DNA from: Anaerofilum sp.
GTDB lineage: Bacteria > Bacillota > Clostridia > Oscillospirales > Ruminococcaceae
Length of the DNA stretch: 19,435 nt
NCBI GenBank assembly: GCA_020024115.1
Contig: JAHHUF010000024.1
Span: 1-19,435 of the forward strand
Direction of reading: 5' to 3'
The translations under genes were made by a program, and so were the position numbers. Below, piece after piece: positions 13,875 to 19,435 of this stretch; the first letter of the stretch is position 1; each line of letters begins with the position of its first letter. The notes beneath the pieces are model-generated. The model saw only the letters and a program-made list of their open reading frames with translations, was not told the DNA's origin and did not search any database.

Positions 13875-15773
13875 ATGGATTATCTGGGAAGTTATGATGT
13901 AATTATTATCGGTGCCGGACACGCCGGAATTGAGGCAGCACACGCTGCTGCAAAGCTGGGAGTAAAAACGGCACTGTTTACCTTGACATTGGATGGTGTG
14001 GGGAATCTGCCTTGCAATCCTTCCATTGGAGGAACAGCAAAAGGGCATTTGGTGCGGGAAATTGATGCACTGGGCGGCATTATGGGAATTGCTGCGGATG
14101 CCACTTTTTTGCAGAGCCGTATGTTGAATTTGGGCAAAGGCCCCGCAGTCCATTCGCTGCGTGTTCAAACCGACCGTAAGCGTTACCATGAATACATGAA
14201 ACGCTTTTTGGAAGAATGTGAAAACTTGGAACTGAAACAAGCAGAGATTACAGACATTACCATCGAAAACGGACAGGTGACAGGTGTGTGTACCAATCTG
14301 GGGGCTTTTTATAAAGCCAAAGCGGTTGTTGTCGCAACAGGCACCTACTTGGGGGGCAGAATTTTTGTGGGAGATGCAGGCTTTGCATCTGGCCCCGATG
14401 GACAGCATGCTGCAAACAAACTGACTGAAAGCCTAAAACAGGCAGGAATCCCCTTGCGTCGGTTTAAAACAGGAACCCCTGCACGAGTGCATCGCCGCAG
14501 TGTTGATTTTAGTAAATTGGAAGTGCAGCATGGTGATACGGAGATTGTGCCTTTTTCTTTTTTGACAAAAGGAGAACTAAAAAACAAAGTGGACTGCTAT
14601 ATTGCATTCACAAATCCAGAAACACATAAAGTCATTCAAGATAATCTGCATCGTTCTCCCTTGTATGGCGGACAAATTGAAGGAATTGGCCCCCGTTATT
14701 GCCCTTCTATTGAGGATAAAGTGGTGCGGTTTGCAGAAAAAGACTGCCATCAGATTTTTGTGGAACCCTGTGGATTGGACACCGAAGAAATGTATCTGCA
14801 AGGAATGAGCAGTAGTTTACCAGAGTTTGTGCAAAATGAAATGTATCGTACCATCGACGGTTTTGAAAATTTGGAGATTATGCGGCCTGCTTATGCCATT
14901 GAGTACGATTGCTGTGACCCCACCTGTCTAAAGCCAACTTTGGAAACCAAAGCGGTGCAGGGGTTGTATGGTGCAGGGCAGTTTAATGGAACATCCGGCT
15001 ATGAAGAAGCTGCAGCACAGGGCTTGCTTGCCGGTGTCAACGCCGCAAGACAGGTGCAGGGCAAAGAGCCAGTGATGCTGCCTCGTCATACCAGTTATCT
15101 TGGCACTTTGGTGGACGATTTGGTCACAAAAGGTGCAATGGACCCCTATCGTATGATGACCAGCCGCAGCGAATATCGGCTGACTTTGCGGCAGGACAAT
15201 GCTGACGAACGACTGACACCTATCGGCAGAGAATGGGGCTTGGTGGACGATGTTCGCTGGGAATCATTTTCTGCCACCCATGCAGCAGGCATCAAAGAGC
15301 GCAAACGCCTTGAAACAACCACCATTCGTGCAAGCGAATTGGAGCCTGTCTTTAAAAATGCAGGCTTGGAGCCACCCAATGTGGGAGGAACAGCCGCCGC
15401 ATTGCTCAAGCGTCCGGAAGTGACCTATCCTTTGATTGCCGAGGTGATTAGCTGGGGTGAAAATCTGGACAAACGCACAGCACAGCGGATTGAAACCGAA
15501 ATTAAATACGAGGGATATATTTTGCGGCAGCAGCGGCAGATTCAAGAGGTAAAACGACAGGAAGAAACCCATATCCCTGCTGATTTTGATTATGCACCTT
15601 TGAAAGGTCTGCGCTTGGAAGCAAGAGAAAAACTGGCAAAAATTCGTCCTTTGAGCATTGCACAAGCTGCCCGTGTGCCGGGGGTATCCCCAGCAGATTT
15701 AGCAGTGTTGGCAGTAGCAGTTGCATCGCTGGGAAATAAGCCACAAACCAAAGAAAATGAGGAAACAGAATGA
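13875..15773 (+). CDS. mnmG: tRNA uridine-34 modification enzyme MnmG (GidA)
   Basis: MnmG is the FAD/NADH-dependent partner of MnmE in cmnm5U34 formation. The dinucleotide-binding GAGHAGIEAA lies at residues 13-22 and is followed by the family-specific LPCNPSIGGTAKGHLVREID. Further family motifs are KTGTPAR, YCPSIEDK and GTSGYEEAAAQG. The C-terminal helical domain ends with the PGVSPADLAVL sequence needed for MnmE and tRNA binding. The length is 632. The ATG at 13875 is preceded by AGAGG at six bases; an upstream ATG (13857) is possible but would add non-family residues. The stop overlaps the rsmG start as ATGA. Confidence 0.97.
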   Translation: MDYLGSYDVIIIGAGHAGIEAAHAAAKLGVKTALFTLTLDGVGNLPCNPSIGGTAKGHLVREIDALGGIMGIAADATFLQSRMLNLGKGPAVHSLRVQTDRKRYHEYMKRFLEECENLELKQAEITDITIENGQVTGVCTNLGAFYKAKAVVVATGTYLGGRIFVGDAGFASGPDGQHAANKLTESLKQAGIPLRRFKTGTPARVHRRSVDFSKLEVQHGDTEIVPFSFLTKGELKNKVDCYIAFTNPETHKVIQDNLHRSPLYGGQIEGIGPRYCPSIEDKVVRFAEKDCHQIFVEPCGLDTEEMYLQGMSSSLPEFVQNEMYRTIDGFENLEIMRPAYAIEYDCCDPTCLKPTLETKAVQGLYGAGQFNGTSGYEEAAAQGLLAGVNAARQVQGKEPVMLPRHTSYLGTLVDDLVTKGAMDPYRMMTSRSEYRLTLRQDNADERLTPIGREWGLVDDVRWESFSATHAAGIKERKRLETTTIRASELEPVFKNAGLEPPNVGGTAAALLKRPEVTYPLIAEVISWGENLDKRTAQRIETEIKYEGYILRQQRQIQEVKRQEETHIPADFDYAPLKGLRLEAREKLAKIRPLSIAQAARVPGVSPADLAVLAVAVASLGNKPQTKENEETE

Positions 15774-16471
15774 TTGATAAACAAAGATTGCTGGAAAAAG
15801 CTGCAAAATATCAGTTGGATATTGCACATTGTCTGGATGGTTTGGCAAGATACGCAGAAATTCTGGTGGATTATAATCAAAAGGTGAATTTAACAGCAAT
15901 TACCGACCCCGAAGGCATCGAGGACAAGCATTTTATCGACAGCCTGTTGTTTGCTTGTCAGCCCGAAGTAAAGGGAAAATTTGTGGATGTAGGCACAGGG
16001 GCAGGATTCCCTGGGGTGGTTGCAAAGCTGTATAAACCTGAATTGGAATTGACTTTAATGGAACCCACAGGAAAACGAGTGGATTTTTTAAAGTTTGTAT
16101 GCAGCGAACTGGGGATTCAAGCAGAATTTGCAAAAGAGCGTGCAGAAGAAGCTGCCCGAAAAAAATGGAGAGAGCAGTTTGATGTGGCAAGTGCCAGAGG
16201 TGTGGCACGGTTGAATATGCTCAGCGAATACTGTTTGCCATTGGTGAAACAAGGTGGATTCTTCATTGCCATGAAAGCCGCAACCGCTGCCGAAGAACTG
16301 GAGCAGGCAGAGCCAGCCATTCACAAGCTGGGCGGAAAATTTGTCGAAAACCGCAAAGCAGCTCTGCCAATGGGCGACGAAAGAAATTTGCTAGTTGTGG
16401 AGAAAATATCGCAAACTTCGCCAGTCTATCCTCGCAATGGTGGAAAAATCGCAAAAGCACCGTTGAAATGA
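15770..16471 (+). CDS. rsmG: 16S rRNA G527 methyltransferase RsmG (GidB)
   Basis: RsmG methylates N7 of G527 in the 530 loop of 16S rRNA using SAM; loss in several bacteria gives low-level streptomycin resistance. The family motifs NLTAI (40-44), KHFIDSLL (53-60) and the SAM-binding VDVGTGAGFPG (72-82) are present, followed by the acidic strand end in LMEPTGKRVDFL. The ASARGVARL sequence lies in the second half. The length is 233, normal. The ATG overlaps the mnmG stop (ATGA), with GAGG upstream. An elaborate hairpin with a U-run lies 43 bp after the stop. Confidence 0.97.
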   Translation: MIDKQRLLEKAAKYQLDIAHCLDGLARYAEILVDYNQKVNLTAITDPEGIEDKHFIDSLLFACQPEVKGKFVDVGTGAGFPGVVAKLYKPELELTLMEPTGKRVDFLKFVCSELGIQAEFAKERAEEAARKKWREQFDVASARGVARLNMLSEYCLPLVKQGGFFIAMKAATAAEELEQAEPAIHKLGGKFVENRKAALPMGDERNLLVVEKISQTSPVYPRNGGKIAKAPLK

Positions 16472-16513
16472 CAGCCTTTGCATGGAAGATGTCGAGCGAA
16501 AATTCTGGAATAC

Positions 16514-16574
16514 AAAGCCGTTTCATGCTACACTGTTGGTATTGACCCAAGAGTGTGGCGAAACGGCTTTTTTT
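16514..16574 (+). terminator. large multi-helix terminator after rsmG
   Basis: The outer stem AAAGCCGTTTC/GAAACGGCTTT (16514-16524/16560-16570) is 11 bp and perfect, followed by a T-run. The loop itself folds into GCTACACT/AGTGTGGC (16527-16534/16552-16559, one G-U) and TTGG/CCAA (16536-16539/16547-16550). Termination is the simplest role. Confidence 0.8.
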
Positions 16575-16612
16575 CTGCGAAAAATTTCCGATTCGTCGCA
16601 CAAAATAAAAAA

Positions 16613-16644
16613 GGCAAATTTGCAGAAATACTGCATAGTTTGCC
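16613..16644 (+). other. hairpin in the noc leader
   Basis: GGCAAA/TTTGCC (16613-16618/16639-16644) encloses TGCAG/CTGCA (16621-16625/16631-16635), with an AAATA loop. It lies 16 bp before the AAAGGA ribosome-binding site of the noc-like gene. No U-run follows, so it is more likely a leader structure or operator-like palindrome than a terminator. Confidence 0.45.
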
Positions 16645-16674
16645 ACCATTTTGATAAATGAAAGGATGAAAAAA

Positions 16675-17469
16675 ATGCTGGGGAAAAGGCCCAAAGAAAC
16701 AGGAAAAGTTGTGTTGTTGGAAATTGACAGCGTTCAGCCGTCACCATTTCAAGCACGGCGGGTATTTGATGAGCAAGAACTGGACAAGCTTTCCGGAAGC
16801 ATTGCACGCAATGGGCTTTTGCAGCCAGTAACAGTGCGTAAGACAGCAAAAGGAGATTATGAACTGATTGCAGGGGAACGCCGTTTGCGTGCCTGCAAAA
16901 AAGCAGGGCTGGAAAAAATCCCCGCAATTATTACAGAACACAGTGATTTGTCCAGTGCAGTGCTGGGGCTGGAAGAAAACACCCATCGCCAGCAACTCAA
17001 TTGTTTTGAACAGGCAAAGGGATTGAAAGAGTTGATTCAGATGTGGGGATGCACACAGGCAGAAGCCTCCAAGCGTTTGGGAATGGCACAGCCAACCCTT
17101 GCCAACAAATTGCGGCTGTTGACTTTGACTGAACAGCAGCAGGAAATTTGCTTGAAAGGCAATCTCAGCGAACGCCATGCAAGAGCGGTTTTGCCATTGG
17201 AAGACGAAACAGAACGCATTGCAGTGCTGGAACAGGCAGTGAAGCGAGAACTGACAGTGCATCAAACAGAAGAATTGGTGCAAAAATTATTGCTGCCGCC
17301 TGTCAAGAAAAAACGAACGGTTATGGTACGAGATGTGCGTGTTTTTTTGAATACCGTCAACCATGCAATTCAAGTGATGGTGAAAGCAGGGATTCCTGCA
17401 ACCGCAGTAAAAGAAGAAAAAGAAGGCTATATTGAATATACCGTACATATTCCGACCGCAACGGTATAA
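16675..17469 (+). CDS. noc: Noc-like nucleoid occlusion protein (ParB paralogue)
   Basis: This ParB-fold CTP switch is encoded between rsmG and soj, the position of noc in Bacillus. Noc binds chromosomal sites and blocks division over the nucleoid. The CTP-binding GERRLRA is at 67-73 and ENTHR at 101-105; the helix-turn-helix is about 127-149. Residues that separate Noc from ParB are Noc-like: Gln139, Lys145 and Arg167 (Caulobacter ParB positions 173, 179 and 201), with Thr150 at the fourth. The start at 16675 has AAAGGA eight bases upstream; ATG 16666 and TTG 16651 are in-frame alternatives. From 16675 the protein lacks an obvious N-terminal amphipathic membrane helix. It has 264 residues, versus about 283 for B. 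subtilis Noc. Confidence 0.82.
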   Translation: MLGKRPKETGKVVLLEIDSVQPSPFQARRVFDEQELDKLSGSIARNGLLQPVTVRKTAKGDYELIAGERRLRACKKAGLEKIPAIITEHSDLSSAVLGLEENTHRQQLNCFEQAKGLKELIQMWGCTQAEASKRLGMAQPTLANKLRLLTLTEQQQEICLKGNLSERHARAVLPLEDETERIAVLEQAVKRELTVHQTEELVQKLLLPPVKKKRTVMVRDVRVFLNTVNHAIQVMVKAGIPATAVKEEKEGYIEYTVHIPTATV

Positions 17470-17485
17470 TGTTCCACATGGAACA
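17470..17485. promoter_or_regulatory. parS: parS-like site 1 upstream of soj
   Basis: TGTTCCACATGGAACA starts immediately at the end of the noc-like gene. It is the exact reverse complement of the recF site. Confidence 0.85.
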
Positions 17486-17510
17486 AAAAATTTATCCCTC
17501 TGCGAAAAAA

Positions 17511-17526
17511 TGTTCCATGTGGAACA
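17511..17526. promoter_or_regulatory. parS: parS-like site 2 upstream of soj
   Basis: TGTTCCATGTGGAACA is identical to the recF copy and in the same orientation. Its start is 41 bp after that of site 1, in opposite polarity to it. Confidence 0.85.
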
Positions 17527-17559
17527 TTTTGGCAGGGGGATTTTGCATAAAGAATGAAA

Positions 17560-17575
17560 TGTTCTACATGGAACA
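17560..17575. promoter_or_regulatory. parS: parS-like site 3 upstream of soj
   Basis: TGTTCTACATGGAACA is one mismatch from site 1 and in the same polarity. It ends 33 bp before the soj -35 hexamer, so Spo0J spreading from here could repress soj-spo0J. Confidence 0.78.
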
Positions 17576-17608
17576 AAGAAAAAACAGCCTTTTTTCAACA
17601 GTTGAATG

Positions 17609-17637
17609 TTTCCATTCCACTCTAAGTGTGTTATAAT
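17609..17637 (+). promoter_or_regulatory. soj promoter
   Basis: TATAAT (17632-17637) is preceded by TGT, an extended -10, with TTTCCA (17609-17614) at 17 bp. An exact TTTTCAACA 9-mer (17592-17600), part of the inverted repeat TTCAAC-A-GTTGAA (17594-17606), lies just upstream. Confidence 0.7.
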
Positions 17638-17684
17638 ACAAATTAGCTTGCAATGCAGGCAAATTTGAGCAGGGAGGGATTGAT

Positions 17685-18449
17685 TTGGGCACAATTATTG
17701 CAGTGACCAACCAAAAGGGCGGCGTTGGCAAAACCACAACAGCCGTGAATCTTTCGTCAGCTGTTGCAGCAAAAGGCAAAAAAGTGCTGATTGTTGACCT
17801 GGACCCACAGGGAAATACGACCAGTAGTTTTGGAATTTCCAAAAAATCAGTGGAAAACGGTACCTATCACCTCATCATTGGCAAAAGCAATGCTGAACAG
17901 GCAACAGTCCATACAGAATATAAAGTGGATGTAATTCCTTCAAATATTCAGCTTTCAGGTGCAACCATCGAATTGATTGAAATGGAAAAACGCGAAAACC
18001 GTTTGCGTCAGGGGCTTGCATCTGTGGTGGATTATTATGATTATATTTTTATCGACTGCCCACCGGCTTTGGATTTGCTCACATTAAATGGATTGTGTGC
18101 AGCAGATACTGTGCTGGTTCCCATTCAATGCGAATTTTTTGCATTGGAAGGGTTGTCCGAATTGATGAATACAGTGCGAAATGTCAAAAAGCTATATAAT
18201 AGGTATATTGAGCTGGAAGGTGTTTTGCTGACCATGTACGACGGACGCTTGAATCTTACCTTGCAGGTTGTGCAAGAGGTGAAAAAATTCTTTGGGGACA
18301 AAGTGTTCAAAACCACAATCCCACGCAATGTGCGTCTTGCAGAAGCACCCAGCTATGGAATGCCTGTCAACTACTATGACCGTTCCAGCCGTGGCACAAA
18401 AGCCTATAACGATTTGGCAAAAGAACTTTTGGGAAATCATAAAGACTAG
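17685..18449 (+). CDS. soj: chromosome partitioning ATPase Soj (ParA)
   Basis: Soj/ParA is a Walker-type ATPase that dimerises on DNA with ATP, works with Spo0J/ParB to segregate origins, and in Bacillus controls DnaA. The deviant Walker A KGGVGKTT with its signature lysine is at 11-18, VDLDPQGN at 37-44, and FIDCPPALDLLTLN forms the Walker B region. The length of 254 matches B. subtilis Soj. The start is TTG, supported by GGAGGG at about six bases and the immediate match to family N-termini (TIIAVTNQKGG). Three parS-like sites and an extended -10 promoter precede it. A long hairpin separates it from spo0J. Confidence 0.96.
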   Translation: MGTIIAVTNQKGGVGKTTTAVNLSSAVAAKGKKVLIVDLDPQGNTTSSFGISKKSVENGTYHLIIGKSNAEQATVHTEYKVDVIPSNIQLSGATIELIEMEKRENRLRQGLASVVDYYDYIFIDCPPALDLLTLNGLCAADTVLVPIQCEFFALEGLSELMNTVRNVKKLYNRYIELEGVLLTMYDGRLNLTLQVVQEVKKFFGDKVFKTTIPRNVRLAEAPSYGMPVNYYDRSSRGTKAYNDLAKELLGNHKD

Positions 18450-18453
18450 GGAC

Positions 18454-18498
18454 TATCTGAAAAGTTAAAAAATTCGTCAATTTTTTAGCTTTCAGATA
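18454..18498 (+). other. long AT-rich hairpin between soj and spo0J
   Basis: Arms 18454-18474 and 18479-18498 pair over about 20 bp with a CGTC loop (18475-18478), one bulged A (18463) and one G-U. Outer arms are TATCTGAAA/TTTCAGATA and inner arms TTAAAAAATT/AATTTTTTAG. It starts five bases after the soj stop. No U-run follows the 3' arm, so it may be an intercistronic processing or attenuation element rather than a full terminator. Confidence 0.7.
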
Positions 18499-18533
18499 TG
18501 CCAAGCTGTATTCAAACGAAAGAGGGTGAAACA

Positions 18534-19400
18534 ATGGCAAGACCCAAAGGAGGACTGGGCAAAGGACTGGGCAGTCTGTTTGAAGAAAGTATGTCCGTTT
18601 CAGGGCAGGAATCTACAATGGCTTTGCCTTTGCGTGACATTGAACCGGACAAAAACCAGCCTCGAAAAGCCTTTGATGAAGATACAATTGCACAGCTTGC
18701 AGCCAGCATTGCAGAACATGGAATCTTGCAGCCAATTGCAGTTCGTCCTGCCCCCACAGGGGGATACCGCATTATTGCAGGCGAACGGCGCTGGCGTGCT
18801 GCACGGCAGGCAGGCTTGACCGAAGTGCCTGTTGTGATTCGAGAGGTGACAGACGAACAAGCAATGGAGCTTGCACTGATTGAAAATTTGCAGCGTGAGG
18901 ACTTAGACCCCATTGAAGAAGCAGCAGGCTATCAGCAATTGATGGAACGCTGTAATTTAACCCAGGAAGAAGCAGCAAAACGCTTGAGCCGCAGCCGAAG
19001 TGCAGTGGCAAACAGTTTGCGTTTGCTCAATCTGCCCAAATGGGTGGTAGAACAGGTCAAACAGGGGGCGCTGAGTACAGGCCATGCAAAGGTGATTTTG
19101 TCTTTGAGTGGTGAAGAATTGCAGACCAAAGCAGCAGAAGAAGTCATTGCACATGGTTTGAATGTTCGCCAGACAGAACAACTGTGCAAACAGCTTGCAA
19201 AAATGCCAAAGGATAAAAAAGCTGTATTCCGTCCATCGTTCCCCGATGAAGTGGAGCTTTCCTTGAAAGAAATTTTGGGAAGCAAAGTAAAGGTGGACTA
19301 TAAAAACGGAAAAGGAACACTGAAACTTGAATTTTATTCCGATGACCAATTGAAAACATTTGCACATTTGTTGGGTCAGTATCATTCGGAAGAAAATTAA
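18534..19400 (+). CDS. spo0J: chromosome partitioning protein Spo0J (ParB)
   Basis: Spo0J is the parS-binding CTPase clamp that spreads from parS, recruits SMC and stimulates Soj ATPase. The N-terminal GGLGKGLGSLF (6-16) is the Soj-interacting peptide. GERRWRA at 83-89 and ENLQR at 117-121 form the CTP pocket. The helix-turn-helix lies around 143-165 and the dimerisation domain at the C-terminus. Specificity positions are ParB-like: Arg155 and Gly183 (Caulobacter R173 and G201), with Ser161 and Asn166 at the other two. The ATG at 18534 follows AGAGGGTGA; the frame runs 12 codons further upstream without a ribosome-binding site. The length is 288 and the end is intact. Confidence 0.97.
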   Translation: MARPKGGLGKGLGSLFEESMSVSGQESTMALPLRDIEPDKNQPRKAFDEDTIAQLAASIAEHGILQPIAVRPAPTGGYRIIAGERRWRAARQAGLTEVPVVIREVTDEQAMELALIENLQREDLDPIEEAAGYQQLMERCNLTQEEAAKRLSRSRSAVANSLRLLNLPKWVVEQVKQGALSTGHAKVILSLSGEELQTKAAEEVIAHGLNVRQTEQLCKQLAKMPKDKKAVFRPSFPDEVELSLKEILGSKVKVDYKNGKGTLKLEFYSDDQLKTFAHLLGQYHSEEN

Positions 19401-19435
19401 AATATAAATGAAAATGGAAAGGAAATGTGAACTCC

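Noticed and set aside
13551..14408. Minus-strand ORF (285 aa) opposite mnmE and mnmG
   Set aside because: It lies antisense across two certain genes and has no motif or plausible start context.
19401..19435. Possible start of another gene at the right edge (GGAAAGGAAATGTG)
   Set aside because: Only a few codons remain and the ATG is followed at once by a stop. GTG at 19427 has very short spacing, so no call is possible.
1..19435. Search for CRISPR arrays, transposases, phage genes, tRNA or rRNA
   Set aside because: No regularly spaced repeats, integrase or transposase motifs, or structural RNA signatures were seen; the region is a conserved core chromosomal block.
1..19435. Noc-binding sites of the ATTTCCCGGGAAAT type
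   Set aside because: No convincing match was found by eye; nearby GGGAAAT or TTTCCC half-sites are isolated and inside coding sequence.

Overview
This window is the replication-origin region of a low-to-mid GC Firmicute. I place it in class Clostridia, most likely Oscillospirales/Ruminococcaceae-like. The placement rests on gene order and on the character of GyrB, DnaA, YidC and the Noc/ParB pair; I could not run a phylogeny. Every gene points away from dnaA/rpmH: everything left of about 9,020 is on the minus strand and everything right of about 9,245 is on the plus strand. This is the expected co-orientation with two replication forks leaving the origin.

Left arm, minus strand, in order of transcription: dnaA, the dnaA-dnaN non-coding segment (345 bp), dnaN, yaaA (S4 domain), recF, remB (DUF370), gyrB, gyrA. 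Genes from dnaN onward are tightly packed, with a GTGA stop/start overlap between yaaA and recF, and look like one operon. Right arm, plus strand: rpmH, a terminator-like hairpin, rnpA, yidD (GTGA overlap), yidC, jag/khpB, a strong terminator, mnmE, mnmG, rsmG (ATGA overlap with mnmG), an elaborate terminator-like hairpin, a Noc-like ParB paralogue, three parS-like sites, soj/parA, and spo0J/parB.

The origin appears bipartite. The dnaA-dnaN interval contains a textbook basal unwinding system: a DnaA box, a GC-richer spacer, a DnaA-trio run, then AT-rich DNA. Behind it lies an array of 9-mers related to TTTTCAACA. The dnaA upstream region carries two more copies, one helical turn apart and overlapping the dnaA promoter. 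By eye there is no exact TTATCCACA anywhere in the window, and DnaA domain IV differs from E. coli DnaA at several DNA-contacting positions. A lineage-specific DnaA-box preference is therefore the most interesting testable idea here.

The genes encode a coherent core set: initiation (DnaA, oriC), the sliding clamp (DnaN), repair (RecF), supercoiling (GyrAB), origin segregation and nucleoid occlusion (Soj, Spo0J, Noc, parS), tRNA processing and modification (RnpA, MnmE, MnmG), rRNA methylation (RsmG), membrane protein insertion (YidD, YidC) and RNA binding (Jag/KhpB). I found no mobile element, CRISPR array, tRNA, rRNA or horizontally acquired island, and no wholly undescribed multi-gene system. 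What is worth a second look is in the cis-acting DNA and in specificity residues of DNA-binding proteins.
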